DNA from: JAGTVG01 sp964543195
GTDB lineage: Bacteria; Bacteroidota; Bacteroidia; Cytophagales; Cyclobacteriaceae
Direction of reading: 5' to 3'
DNA: 64,000 nucleotides
Assembly (NCBI GenBank): GCA_964543195.1
Contig: CAZIXF010000025.1
Span: 8,354-72,353 of the forward strand
Shown here: one piece after another, positions 44,910 through 54,653 of the stretch
How positions within the stretch are numbered: the stretch's first letter is position 1
Layout of the letters: every line of letters starts with the position of its first letter
Notes under the pieces: generated by a model
Database searches by the model: none
Told to the model about the DNA's origin: nothing
The model's input: the letters and a program-made list of their open reading frames with translations, nothing else
Translations under genes and position numbers: made by a program

Positions 44910-46145
44910 TTATTCGTATTGGATTTCGAACCCGGCCTGTTTCAGATCATCCCAGAACGTCGGATAGGATTTGATCACCACAGAGGGGCAGGATATTTTC
45001 AGATTGGTCAATGTAGCCAAAGGGGCAAGTGCCATGGCCATACGATGATCGTTATAGGTGTCGATATGTAAATACCGGGGTAAGGTGGTCAGCGGCTCGA
45101 TCTTCCATTTTGCCGGAGCGGTTTCCAGAAGATCGGCCCCGGTTTTACGTAATTCTTTTTGCAATGCTCCGATCCGGTCCGTCTCTTTGATCCTCAGGCT
45201 TTCGAGACCACTGAAAACTGCCTTTAATCCCTTGGCTGCACAAACCACGGCTACCGTTTGTGCCAGATCCGGATAATTTGAAAAATCAAATGAAAATTGT
45301 TTTTTATGAGGTTTTTTCCGCAATAAAATGCCTTCTGAATACAGGTCAGTCTTTACACCCAGATGGTCCATGATATCCATGATGATGCTGTCTCCCTGAA
45401 GCGAAGTCTTGGTGAATCCTTTGAGCTGTAATTCGGCTTCTTTGGCAAGTGCAACCATGCCATACCAGTAGGATGCCCCTGACCAGTCTGGTGATACCTC
45501 AAAATCCGTATCCTTGTAACGCTGAGGTGCAATATGGATACGATTTTTGTTCCAGGTAGATTTTACCCCATACTTTTGCATGATGTTCAGGGTCATCCGT
45601 ATATAGGGCACACTTCCTGTTTTACCTGTCAATTCAACAGTCAGTCCATTCTTGAGAACCGGACCTATCATCAGCAGGGCGGATATGTACTGGCTGCTGA
45701 TATCTCCGCGCAATTTAATTTGATTAATTCCGGAATGGCTGAACCCCCGGATAAGAAGGGGAGGATAGCCTTCCTTTTCAATATAGGAAATATCAGCTCC
45801 CAGTTGCCGGAGTGCATCCACAAGAATTCCGATAGGGCGATCACACATACGGGGAGTGCCGGTGAGGATCCGGTCCTGACCGGTTACGGCCAGGTAGGCC
45901 GTCAGGAATCGCATGGTGGTGCCTGCATCGATCACATCCAGGGTGTGTTCCTTGCTTTCCAGTAATTTTTTCAATGTGACCGTGTCCCTTGCGGATGACA
46001 GGTTATAAATGTTACCCTTATTTTTTGAAAGATATTTTATGATCAGAGCCCGGTTACTTTCACTTTTGGAGGAGGGCAATGAGAGTTTGACCGGTGTAAT
46101 CCGTGGATTTCTTTTAATGGATATGGATTTGGGTTCGTCAGGCAT
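44910..46145 (-). CDS. aroA: 3-phosphoshikimate 1-carboxyvinyltransferase (EPSP synthase)
   Basis: 411 residues from ATG 46143-46145. The frame can be extended to a TTG at 46220, but the extra 25 residues do not fit the family. Motifs are LPSSKSESNRALII, DAGTTMRFLTAYLA, GDISSQYISALLM and ESLRIKETDRIGALQKEL, with NDHRMAMALAP near the end. The DAGTTMRF form (rather than GNAGTAMR) groups it with short Bacteroidota AroA. It makes EPSP from shikimate-3-phosphate and PEP. It is on the same strand as aroB, with a small opposite-strand gene between. Confidence 0.95.
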   Translation of the reverse strand: MPDEPKSISIKRNPRITPVKLSLPSSKSESNRALIIKYLSKNKGNIYNLSSARDTVTLKKLLESKEHTLDVIDAGTTMRFLTAYLAVTGQDRILTGTPRMCDRPIGILVDALRQLGADISYIEKEGYPPLLIRGFSHSGINQIKLRGDISSQYISALLMIGPVLKNGLTVELTGKTGSVPYIRMTLNIMQKYGVKSTWNKNRIHIAPQRYKDTDFEVSPDWSGASYWYGMVALAKEAELQLKGFTKTSLQGDSIIMDIMDHLGVKTDLYSEGILLRKKPHKKQFSFDFSNYPDLAQTVAVVCAAKGLKAVFSGLESLRIKETDRIGALQKELRKTGADLLETAPAKWKIEPLTTLPRYLHIDTYNDHRMAMALAPLATLTNLKISCPSVVIKSYPTFWDDLKQAGFEIQYE

Positions 46146-46306
46146 GATCACAATAATTGCTTTCGGCCGATTTGTTTTGTATTCAATAACCTTTACTGCA
46201 ATTTTATCGGTTAAAATCAACAGTTATAAACCTTTTTTATTTTTTTTATTAAAAAAATGAAAATATTTTTTGTGTAATCCGTATATATTTTAAATACCTT
46301 TTTCAA

Positions 46307-46507
46307 ATGAATCCTTATATAAAGATCGCAACGATAATTGGTGCAGGCTTGATTGTCGGCACGATGGCAGGAAAATTTATTTTTTCGGAAAAAGTTATTA
46401 TGCGCAAATCTACCGAGGTCACCCAGAAAAATGACCCAAGGTTGATCAAACGCATCATTGAAGAATCGGATAAGCAGGCCGATGAGCTGGACAACTTTTT
46501 TGTCTAA
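46307..46507 (+). CDS. Small single-pass membrane protein
   Basis: 66 residues. One N-terminal hydrophobic helix (IATIIGAGLIVGTMAGKFIF) is followed by a charged cytoplasm- or periplasm-facing tail (RLIKRIIEESDKQADELDNFFV). I recognise no family. It starts at ATG 46307, divergent from aroA, and its TAA overlaps the aroB TAG (bases 46504-46507). It interrupts an otherwise leftward shikimate cluster, which makes it more likely to be real than a random frame, but evidence is limited. Confidence 0.6.
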   Translation: MNPYIKIATIIGAGLIVGTMAGKFIFSEKVIMRKSTEVTQKNDPRLIKRIIEESDKQADELDNFFV

Positions 46508-47547
46508 AGTTGATTATACCTGTGTAAGGCTTTGAGTATATCCTCCTTTTCCACGGTCACATCTATTGCAGCATTTCCGATTTCCGTTAACAGGCTGAAG
46601 TTCATCTGACCTTTTTCATTTTTCTTGTCCTGCATGCAATAATCCACAATTTTTTGAAAACTGGAAGGATCCAGCTCTGTCTTATTGAAGATCTTGAGAA
46701 TGTAATTTTCTATCTCCATCACCTCTTTTCCGGAAAGACCTGATGTTTTTTCCGAAATATACGACTCACAAATCATTCCCACTGCAATAGCTTCTCCATG
46801 CAATAACCGATGGGGCATGGTGGTTAAAAAGAAGGTCTCAATCGAATGTCCGATGGTATGACCGAAATTAAGGATCTTCCTTAAACCACTTTCCCACGGG
46901 TCTTTTTCGACTATCTGATTTTTCAGCTCCGCCGAATGACGAACCATCTGCTTCCAGTTCTGATCATCAAGACCTTTTTGAACAATCTTTTTCCATTGGT
47001 TTTTGTCAGCAATCAGGCAATGCTTGATGATCTCAGCAAAACCAGATCTGAGTTCACGTTCAGGAAGTGTATTGAAAAACAACGTATCGATCAACACCTT
47101 GTCCGGTTTACGGAAAAGGCCTATGTGATTTTTAAAGCCTTCGAAGTCTACTCCCAATTTGCCGCCAATGCTGGCATCTACCTGGGCCAGGAGCGTGGTG
47201 GGAATATTGACAAAAGAAATCCCACGCTTATAGGTAGCCGCACAAAATCCACCCATATCACCGATCACACCACCTCCCAGGTTGATCAATAACCCTTTTC
47301 TGTCCAATTTATGGTGTGTTAATTCAGACCAGATTTGATGAGAGGTAGCCAGATTTTTATGTTCTTCGCCACTTTTAATCCGGATCACCGGGGAATCCTC
47401 CGGAATGGAATCTCTTATAAGGGGCAGGCAATGCTTTTCCGTGTTTTCGTCTACGAGGACCGCTATCTTTGTAAAGGTTTTCTTCCCGGTAAATTGTTGT
47501 ACGGCTGAACTGATCTGTTCGGTTATTTCAACTTCTTCAGGAAGCAT
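46504..47547 (-). CDS. aroB: 3-dehydroquinate synthase
   Basis: 347 residues. NAD-binding and metal motifs of the family are present: RIKSGEEHKNL, LINLGGGVIGDMGGFCAATYKRGI, TTLLAQVDASIGGKLGVD, then KILNFGHTIGHSIE with zinc-type His residues. It converts DAHP to 3-dehydroquinate. Its start overlaps the DAHPS-CM gene by 11 bp, so consecutive shikimate steps are translationally coupled. Confidence 0.95.
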   Translation of the reverse strand: MLPEEVEITEQISSAVQQFTGKKTFTKIAVLVDENTEKHCLPLIRDSIPEDSPVIRIKSGEEHKNLATSHQIWSELTHHKLDRKGLLINLGGGVIGDMGGFCAATYKRGISFVNIPTTLLAQVDASIGGKLGVDFEGFKNHIGLFRKPDKVLIDTLFFNTLPERELRSGFAEIIKHCLIADKNQWKKIVQKGLDDQNWKQMVRHSAELKNQIVEKDPWESGLRKILNFGHTIGHSIETFFLTTMPHRLLHGEAIAVGMICESYISEKTSGLSGKEVMEIENYILKIFNKTELDPSSFQKIVDYCMQDKKNEKGQMNFSLLTEIGNAAIDVTVEKEDILKALHRYNQL

Positions 47548-48637
47548 CTTTAGATTTCTCTGTCTCCCTGTTCATGATCGCCGTCTGACGCCGGATAGAA
47601 TTTTCATGGATCATCTTGAATAATTCATCCATGAATTCCGGGTCAAGTCCAAGATTATGTGCCCATGCGTGCCGGATGTCGGACATTTCTTTCCAGCGGT
47701 TTTTCTGGAAGATAGTCACGTTGTTGTCCCTTTTGAAATATCCGATCTGGTCAACGAGTTTCATTCTGTTGGCGATCACCTCGTAGAATTCCTGATCCAG
47801 GTGGTCGATATCCTCCCTCAATTCTTCCAGATGATTTAAAAATTCCTTATTCCTGGAAGTAGGATTCCGGAATTTGATCTGTTCCAGTATCTCTCCCAGC
47901 CGCTGGGGGGTAACCTGTTGCTTGGCATCACTCCAGGCTTTGTCGGGATCCCGGTGGGTTTCGATCATCAGTCCATCAAAATCAAGGTCGGCAGCCTTCT
48001 GGGAAATTTCGTAGATCATGGACCGGTTACCGGCAATATGACTCGGGTCACAGAGCAGGGGGATCTCCGTATATTGTTTCTTAAGATCCAGCGGTATACG
48101 CCATTGAGGTACATTTCTGAAGCGGGTTTTCTGGTAGGATGAAAAACCCCTGTGGATGGCACCAATTTTACTGATACCTGCCTGATGGAATCTTTCCATC
48201 GCTCCTACCCAGAGCGAAAGATCCGGATTAATGGGGTTCTTTATAAAAACCGGCACATCCACCCCCCGGAGAGAGTTTGCGATTTCCTGCACCGTAAAGG
48301 GATTCACTGTGGAACGCGCACCGATCCATAATATATCCACGCCATGGTACAAGGACTCTTCTACATGTTGTGGGCTGGCCACTTCCACTGCGAATTCCAC
48401 ATTAAGTTCTTCTTTTATATCCCGTATCCATTTTAAGGCCTGGATACCATTACCTTCAAAGTTATTCGGCCTTGTCCTGGGTTTCCATACTCCGGCCCTT
48501 ATTATGTTGATTCCAAGATTGCGGATAGAAATGGAGGTTTCCCTTAACTGCTCAACTGATTCAGCACTACAGGGCCCCGCTATGATCAAAGGTCGTTTGT
48601 AATGACCTCCCCAACTCTTGAGTCCTTTAATTTCCAT
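47537..48637 (-). CDS. Bifunctional DAHP synthase/chorismate mutase
   Basis: 366 residues. The N-terminal class I-beta DAHP synthase (1-265) contains RPLIIAGPCSAES, RAGVWKPRTRPNNFEGNG and LLCDPSHIAGNR. The C-terminal AroQ-type chorismate mutase (275-355) contains HLEELREDIDHLDQEFYEVIANRMKLVDQIGYFK. Similar fusions are a Bacteroidota hallmark and may allow allosteric control by prephenate. It opens the leftward operon with aroB. Confidence 0.93.
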   Translation of the reverse strand: MEIKGLKSWGGHYKRPLIIAGPCSAESVEQLRETSISIRNLGINIIRAGVWKPRTRPNNFEGNGIQALKWIRDIKEELNVEFAVEVASPQHVEESLYHGVDILWIGARSTVNPFTVQEIANSLRGVDVPVFIKNPINPDLSLWVGAMERFHQAGISKIGAIHRGFSSYQKTRFRNVPQWRIPLDLKKQYTEIPLLCDPSHIAGNRSMIYEISQKAADLDFDGLMIETHRDPDKAWSDAKQQVTPQRLGEILEQIKFRNPTSRNKEFLNHLEELREDIDHLDQEFYEVIANRMKLVDQIGYFKRDNNVTIFQKNRWKEMSDIRHAWAHNLGLDPEFMDELFKMIHENSIRRQTAIMNRETEKSKDAS

Positions 48638-48728
48638 CTAAATTATATTTTTAATTCCTAAAATCTTGTTTCTTTGTTCTTGCTCGAAAATTAAACGACA
48701 ATTAACCCGAAAATCGATTTTTTACTTT

Positions 48729-49913
48729 ATGGCTAATACAAATACCGTCTCATTCGATAATACCGAAATAGCTTTTTCCTATAAACCAGACAAAGAACTT
48801 AGAAAGAGCTACATCCTTTTTGCCACAATGGACAAAAAACCAATTGTAAAATTAGGTACTATTTTCGTAAAAGGAGCATTAAAATTAAAATTACCTGTTA
48901 AAAATTTAATAAAAAGCAATCTTTTTGATCATTTCTGTGGTGGAGAATCGATAGAAGATTCTGAAAATACCATTCGTGACCTCGCCCGGTTCAACATAGG
49001 AACCATCCTTGATTATGCCGTAGAAGGGGAAGACAAAGAATCTGATTTTGACCATACGGCAGATGAAATTATCCGTACGATCCATCGTGCCAAAGGCGAT
49101 CCCAATATACCTTTCTGTGTTTTTAAACCAACCGGTATGGCCTCTATTGATCTGCTGACCAAAGTTCAGGCAGGTGAGCCTCTCAACGATCAGGAGAAGA
49201 TCAATTTTCAGAATATCAAAGTCCGCTGGGATCGTGTTTGCAAGATTGCCTATGATAATCATGTAATGATCTTTATCGACAGTGAAGAAAGCTATATCCA
49301 GGGTCCGATCGATGCCATTACCTACGAATTAATGGAACAATACAATAAGAAGACCTGTATTGTCTGGAATACATTTCAGATGTACCGGAGGGGTATGCTG
49401 GAAAACCTTGAAAAGGCCATTGAGCTGGCCAGATTGAAAAAGTATTTTTTCGGGGCCAAACTGGTACGTGGCGCATACATGGAAAAGGAGAGGGAAAGGG
49501 CAGAAGAAATGGGCTACCCGGATCCTATCCAGCCTGATAAGAAAGCCACGGATGCCTCTTACGATTCCGCACTGAGTTTATGCATGAAAAACCGGGATAT
49601 CGTATCCCTCTGTTCCGGATCCCATAATGAGAAAAGTAACTATTACCTGATCGAATTAATGGCTGAATATGGCATGCCTCCCGATGATAAAAGGGTGTTT
49701 TCAGCCCAATTGTATGGCATGAGCGATCATATTTCTTTTAACCTGGCAAAAGCCGGATACAATGTAGTGAAATATGTACCTTATGGACCGGTGGAAGCGG
49801 TGATCCCTTATCTATTTCGCCGGGCGGAAGAAAATACATCAATCGCCGGGCAAAGCAGCCGGGAATTCCTTTTAATAAAGAGTGAACTGAAAAGAAGAAA
49901 AAATAATAAATAA
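48729..49913 (+). CDS. Proline dehydrogenase family protein
   Basis: 394 residues from ATG 48729. A longer frame from TTG 48666 adds an implausible Cys-rich leader. The PutA-type FAD barrel shows FIDSEESYIQGPID, AKLVRGAYMEKERERAEEMGYPDPIQPDK and VPYGPVEAVIPYLFRRAEENTS. It oxidises proline to pyrroline-5-carboxylate, passing electrons to quinones. It lacks the P5C dehydrogenase half of PutA. The next gene starts 2 bp later. Confidence 0.92.
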   Translation: MANTNTVSFDNTEIAFSYKPDKELRKSYILFATMDKKPIVKLGTIFVKGALKLKLPVKNLIKSNLFDHFCGGESIEDSENTIRDLARFNIGTILDYAVEGEDKESDFDHTADEIIRTIHRAKGDPNIPFCVFKPTGMASIDLLTKVQAGEPLNDQEKINFQNIKVRWDRVCKIAYDNHVMIFIDSEESYIQGPIDAITYELMEQYNKKTCIVWNTFQMYRRGMLENLEKAIELARLKKYFFGAKLVRGAYMEKERERAEEMGYPDPIQPDKKATDASYDSALSLCMKNRDIVSLCSGSHNEKSNYYLIELMAEYGMPPDDKRVFSAQLYGMSDHISFNLAKAGYNVVKYVPYGPVEAVIPYLFRRAEENTSIAGQSSREFLLIKSELKRRKNNK

Positions 49914-49915
49914 AA

Positions 49916-50647
49916 ATGCCGATGGATAAGTTTTTTTTAAAATGGACGGTTTTACCGTTATTGATCCTGTTTTTTACAGCATGTGGCGTTCGTGAAAAAA
50001 AATCACTCTTTAATGGGAAGGATCTGGATCACTGGATAATTAAAGCTAAACCGGATGACCGGGATAAGGGATTCTGGAAAGTGGACAACGGGGTGATCGA
50101 AGCCAACACACTCGGTATGCCGGAACACGATTATGTATGGTTGTATTCAAGAGAAGAATACAGGGATTTTGAGATCGATTTTGAGTTTCAGGCCTTTAAG
50201 GATAGCCCGGGAAACAGCGGCATTCAGATACGAAGCCGTTATGATGACGAATCTTACTGGCTGAATGGTCCTCAAATCGATATCCATCCGCCTGCTTACT
50301 GGCGCACGGGTATGATGTGGGATGAGACCAGGGGTAATCAGCGCTGGATTTTCCCTGAAATACCGGAAGGGACATGGGTTGATTCTACCATGGCGTTGAA
50401 TGATCACGTAATGTTCTATGCCTCAGACGATCCGTCCTGGAATAAAATGAAGGTCAGGGTTAATGATATGCGAATACAGGCCTGGCTCAACGGAACCCTG
50501 ATCACTGATTATAATGGGGATGGTGTTTTAAATGACCAGCTTCATCAGAATAAAAAGGTAGGAACTACTGGCCATATTGCCTTTCAGATCCATACCGGTG
50601 ATGAATTGAAGATTCGATACCGCAATATCTATATTGAAGAATTATAA
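49916..50647 (+). CDS. DUF1080 (3-keto-disaccharide hydrolase-type) lipoprotein
   Basis: 243 residues. The lipobox is FFTAC (about residues 19-23). The DUF1080/3-keto-disaccharide hydrolase-type concanavalin-like domain shows LFNGKDLDHWI, GVIEANTL, EFQAFKDSPGNSGIQIRSR, and NDMRIQAWLNGTLITDYNGDG. Family members cleave 3-keto glycosides or bind glycans in the periplasm. It is 2 bp from the proline dehydrogenase gene but functionally closer to the sulfatase 256 bp downstream. Confidence 0.9.
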   Translation: MPMDKFFLKWTVLPLLILFFTACGVREKKSLFNGKDLDHWIIKAKPDDRDKGFWKVDNGVIEANTLGMPEHDYVWLYSREEYRDFEIDFEFQAFKDSPGNSGIQIRSRYDDESYWLNGPQIDIHPPAYWRTGMMWDETRGNQRWIFPEIPEGTWVDSTMALNDHVMFYASDDPSWNKMKVRVNDMRIQAWLNGTLITDYNGDGVLNDQLHQNKKVGTTGHIAFQIHTGDELKIRYRNIYIEEL

Positions 50648-50903
50648 ATTTTGCCAAAAATGGAGCTTGTTTTTGGAACGGGTCACCTCTTTCTTTAATT
50701 TTACATATCTTACTGCATTGATATCTGTTTGCATAATATTCGTAATAAATCATATACATTTTTCAGCCCGTTATCCGTCATTTCCGCATAAAGATGCTAC
50801 CCTGAGTAACATGGTGGATACAGGCCTTATAACAGTTTTTTGTCCATTATATGCAATATTTATATTTGAAGACTTTAAATCCGATAATTAAACAAATTCA
50901 GCG

Positions 50904-52550
50904 ATGAGAAATCTTTTATTTTTACTTTTATTTTTTGTTTTCGCAGGTTGTCAAACGCGGAAGGCCGACGAAAGGCCCAATATTATATTGTTTTTCTCAG
51001 ATGAACTGGCGCCGGAATATGTAAGTGCTTATGGTGGGAATATTCCCACCCCTCATATCGACCGTCTTGCCGAAACAGGGATTAGGTTTACCAATGCTCA
51101 TGTGGCCTCACCCATGTGTACACCCAGCCGGTTTGCTCTTATCACGGGTAAATATCCCGGTCGATGCGTCCACCCGGACTACCTCGAAGCCTATACTGAG
51201 GATGAACCTTATGTTATTGCCTGGAATACATTTCTTGAAGGCAGTCTGGCCACAATCCCTCAGCTCCTTTCAGAAAACGGGTATTTTACCGGAATGACAG
51301 GCAAATGGCATCTGGGAAATTTATCCGGAAACATGGAAACTCCGGAATTTCCCGATGGAGCTGATCCTGCTGACCCTTCGGTAGAGGAAAAGCTCCGGAG
51401 GTTTCAGGAAATCGTGGTCGATGAGATTAAAAGAACAGCAGGCTTTGACTATGCTTCAAGTGTATTATGGGGGAATTTTGATGTTTTCCCGGTTCAGGCA
51501 CTGAGGTATCATAATTTTCCGTGGATCACCCATGGCGCGATAAAATTCCTGGAGGAAGCTTCAAAAAAAGACCAACCCTTTTTTCTGTATGCTGCCACAA
51601 CCGCAGTTCATGGCCCCGGACATACATCCGTGTTCAACGAGGATCTCTCCTATACACTGGAAGGCAGGATTGAAGAAGTGACAAAATACCAGCTTTCCGC
51701 CGATTCAATGAAAACGGTACTGGATACGCTGAGTGCTCCCATGCGACATAAATTTTCAGGAATGGCCGATCTCGATAACCATGTCCATCATGTGCTGAAT
51801 AAACTGAAAGAACTGGGTTTGGAAGAAAATACCATCATTGTGTTTGTGGCTGATCATAATGTGGAGCCGGGGAAAGCTACCTGTTATGAAAAAGGATTGC
51901 ATGTTCCTTATATACTCAGATGGCCCGGGAAATATGATCAGGGTACCGTAAATGATCAGCTTGTTTCCAGTGTAGATCTTCTCCCGACTTTTCTTGAAGC
52001 GGCCGGCATACCCCTGCCGGAAAATTCAGTATTTGACGGGATCAGCCTTATGCCTATGCTTGATGACCCTGGAAAACCGGTCCGGGAAACGGTTTATGCG
52101 GAATCGGGACTGGCCCGATCGATCAATGACGGAAGGTGGAAGTATATCGCTTTCAGGTATCCCGATGATGTACTTGAAAAAATGCGGACGGGAGAGATCA
52201 ATTACGCGCCGAATTATCTAAATCTGGAAAAACAGGCACATTCTTCCATAGCCATGGAATATTATCCGGCCTATTTCGATCCCGATCAATTATATGATCT
52301 CCGGAATGATCCATATGAACAGAATAACCTGGCCTATGAGGAAGAATATCAGGATAAACTGAATGAAATGCAGGAAAAGCTTCGTAATTACCTGGTAACC
52401 TTCGATCATCCCTATGATCTTGGCGACACCGTATTCATGCGTTCTGAAAAATATAGCGAACTGGTAGAAAAGTCCAGGTCATATGGAACGGATTGGATCT
52501 CATGGTTCTCCCGCGATCATGGAGTCCTTAAATGGCCCCCTGAGCGCTAG
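50904..52550 (+). CDS. Type I (formylglycine) sulfatase, lipoprotein
   Basis: 548 residues. The lipobox is VFAGC (about residues 12-16). The sulfatase signature SPMCTPSR places the formylglycine precursor at Cys72, so an anaerobic or FGE-type maturase must exist elsewhere. Other motifs are GKWHLGN, TGMADLDNHVHHVL-like SGMADLDNHV and FVADHNVEPGKAT. It likely desulfates host- or algal-type glycans. No SusC/SusD pair is adjacent, so this is not a typical polysaccharide-utilisation locus. Confidence 0.93.
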   Translation: MRNLLFLLLFFVFAGCQTRKADERPNIILFFSDELAPEYVSAYGGNIPTPHIDRLAETGIRFTNAHVASPMCTPSRFALITGKYPGRCVHPDYLEAYTEDEPYVIAWNTFLEGSLATIPQLLSENGYFTGMTGKWHLGNLSGNMETPEFPDGADPADPSVEEKLRRFQEIVVDEIKRTAGFDYASSVLWGNFDVFPVQALRYHNFPWITHGAIKFLEEASKKDQPFFLYAATTAVHGPGHTSVFNEDLSYTLEGRIEEVTKYQLSADSMKTVLDTLSAPMRHKFSGMADLDNHVHHVLNKLKELGLEENTIIVFVADHNVEPGKATCYEKGLHVPYILRWPGKYDQGTVNDQLVSSVDLLPTFLEAAGIPLPENSVFDGISLMPMLDDPGKPVRETVYAESGLARSINDGRWKYIAFRYPDDVLEKMRTGEINYAPNYLNLEKQAHSSIAMEYYPAYFDPDQLYDLRNDPYEQNNLAYEEEYQDKLNEMQEKLRNYLVTFDHPYDLGDTVFMRSEKYSELVEKSRSYGTDWISWFSRDHGVLKWPPER

Positions 52551-52556
52551 CCTCGA

Positions 52557-53420
52557 TCATAGATTTTCATTGAAAAATTCAATGGTTTTATTGATCATTA
52601 ATTCAGCTTTCTCCGGAAGTTCCTTTTTTCTCCAGGGATGGCCTCCGCCAAAGACATGATCGGCACCCTCAATAATTAGAAGCTCGCATCCGGGATTTAT
52701 GTCTTTTGTCTGTAAGGCTACTTCCACCGGTACCGTCTGATCCTCCGATCCATGAATGATCAGCAGTGGTTTATGAAAATGCCTGAGCGCTTCTTTTACA
52801 TTCAATGATTCTTCATTTTCCAGGTAATCCATAACAATCTGGTAATACAGAGGCATTTTCTGTCCTGTCCGGCTGTTGGTTACATGAATTACGCCGTCCC
52901 TTGCCCAGGTTTCCAACTCTTTTGAGGTAAAATAACCGGCATAATCGTTGATCCCTGCCCAGGAAGCTACCCCTTTCACCCGGTCGTCGTGATATCCTTT
53001 CAGGATTGCCGCAGCCCCACCCCGGCTATGTCCGGTCAGGTAAAGCCGGTTTTTGTTGACCTGCGTAGATGGAACGGGTAATCCTTCCCTGAAAATATAA
53101 TCGATCACCAGGCTGATATCCTCCTGCTCAACACTGAAATTATTATTGCCAAATGCCTCGAGATCTACAAAATCAACAGGATTATCAGGGGTTACCCCAT
53201 TATGGGAAAAGTTCATCTTTATAAATATGAATCCCCTTTCCGCAAAATACCTGGACATAAGATTAAAATAACCCCAATCCTTAAATCCTTTAAACCCATG
53301 GATGTGCAGGACTACAGGTTTCAGGTCATAATTATCCTTCCACCTCAGATCGAGGCTTACCGGGCGGTCGTGCAGGTCGGAAGTGAGCTGAATTTTATCG
53401 GCATGTTTTATTTCAGGCAT
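52557..53420 (-). CDS. Alpha/beta hydrolase (esterase/dienelactone-hydrolase-like)
   Basis: 287 residues, no signal peptide. Oxyanion-hole region HIHGFKGFKDWG, nucleophile elbow GHSRGGAAA, acid IIHGSEDQTVP and base GADHVFGGGHPW are all in order, giving a complete Ser-Asp-His triad. A cytoplasmic esterase is likely; the substrate is unknown. It converges with the sulfatase gene with 6 bp between stops. Confidence 0.9.
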   Translation of the reverse strand: MPEIKHADKIQLTSDLHDRPVSLDLRWKDNYDLKPVVLHIHGFKGFKDWGYFNLMSRYFAERGFIFIKMNFSHNGVTPDNPVDFVDLEAFGNNNFSVEQEDISLVIDYIFREGLPVPSTQVNKNRLYLTGHSRGGAAAILKGYHDDRVKGVASWAGINDYAGYFTSKELETWARDGVIHVTNSRTGQKMPLYYQIVMDYLENEESLNVKEALRHFHKPLLIIHGSEDQTVPVEVALQTKDINPGCELLIIEGADHVFGGGHPWRKKELPEKAELMINKTIEFFNENL

Positions 53421-53621
53421 AGAATATCAGTTTTTCGCATAATTAAATTTTAACATGAATTATAGGTCATAATAATAAGAATATTAAGTAAAACCCTGTG
53501 GCTCCCCACATTTTTTCTCCGAGTAAGCCGTGAAAACCAAAAAATTGTTAAACTTTGCTGATCAACAAACCGATAGGATACTTGTTTAAAATAATAGTAT
53601 ACTTGTTGAGAATATAAACAA

Positions 53622-54593
53622 TTGTTGAAATTAAGTGACATACAGGCGCCCATTTCGGGCGAAATGGCGGATTTTGAGATCAAGTTTCGCGAAGCCATGA
53701 AAAGCAGGGTAATGCTGCTGGATAAGATCATGAATTATATCGTGAAACGAAAAGGAAAACAAATGAGGCCGATGTTTGTTTTCCTGTCCTCAGGAGTAAC
53801 AGGGGGGATCACTGAAGCCACATACCGTGGTGCCTCTCTGATCGAACTCCTTCACACCGCTACCCTTGTGCACGATGATGTCGTGGACGATTCTCAGTTC
53901 AGACGTGGATTCTTTTCTATCAATGCACTATGGAAGAACAAGATAGCGGTATTGGTGGGCGATTATCTGCTTTCAAGGGGTTTACTGCTTTCCGTCGATA
54001 ATAAGGATTATAAACTCCTTCAGATCGTATCGAATGCGGTACGGGAAATGAGTGAAGGAGAATTGCTGCAGATGGAAAAAGCCAGGAATCTGGATATCAC
54101 AGAAAATATTTATTATGATATAATCCGTCAGAAAACGGCATCTCTCATTGCCAGCTGTTGTGCCGTAGGTACTTGTGCAAGCGGTGCGGAAAACGGTTCC
54201 ATTGAAAAAATGAGAAATTTCGGTGAAAAAGTAGGTATGGCTTTCCAGATCAAGGATGACCTTTTTGATTATGGAAACAATGAGATAGGTAAACCACTCG
54301 GTATAGATATCAGGGAGAAAAAGATGACTTTACCGTTGATCTATGCCTTGCAGCGCACTTCCTGGCTTAATAAAAAACAGATCATCTACAAAATAAAGAA
54401 CCAGAGCCATAAAAAAAGAGTAGTTGCAGAGGTGATTAATTTTGTCAGAGCATCCGGCGGAATAGAATATGCCAATCAGATTATGAAAAATTTCCAGGAG
54501 GATGCCCTTGCCATACTGGATGAATTCCACGATTCCGAATATAAACGCTCGCTCAAGGACCTGGTCCGGTTTACGATCGAGAGAACAAAATAA
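53622..54593 (+). CDS. Polyprenyl (octaprenyl-type) diphosphate synthase
   Basis: 323 residues. First Asp-rich motif HDDVVDDS near residue 85, second KDDLFDYG near 208, and the KGKQMRPM substrate loop near 45. The enzyme extends FPP or GPP with IPP to a long chain for menaquinone or cell-wall lipid. The start is TTG 53622 (or the TTG at 53625): the stretch LSDIQAPISGEMADFE is conserved in the family and lies before the first ATG, so a non-ATG start is needed. Confidence 0.93.
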   Translation: MLKLSDIQAPISGEMADFEIKFREAMKSRVMLLDKIMNYIVKRKGKQMRPMFVFLSSGVTGGITEATYRGASLIELLHTATLVHDDVVDDSQFRRGFFSINALWKNKIAVLVGDYLLSRGLLLSVDNKDYKLLQIVSNAVREMSEGELLQMEKARNLDITENIYYDIIRQKTASLIASCCAVGTCASGAENGSIEKMRNFGEKVGMAFQIKDDLFDYGNNEIGKPLGIDIREKKMTLPLIYALQRTSWLNKKQIIYKIKNQSHKKRVVAEVINFVRASGGIEYANQIMKNFQEDALAILDEFHDSEYKRSLKDLVRFTIERTK

Positions 54594-54653
54594 TGGGTCA
54601 TCCCGGAAATACCAGCCAGGGTATGGTTAAAAAAAAATACCTCATTGCCCACA

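Noticed and set aside
46146..46220. N-terminal extension of AroA from a TTG codon
   Set aside because: Not typical of the family; the ATG at 46145 gives the expected start.
50634..50891. An 85-residue hydrophobic frame overlapping the end of the DUF1080 gene
   Set aside because: TTG start inside the previous gene, no family, and the hydrophobic stretch comes from T-rich intergenic DNA.
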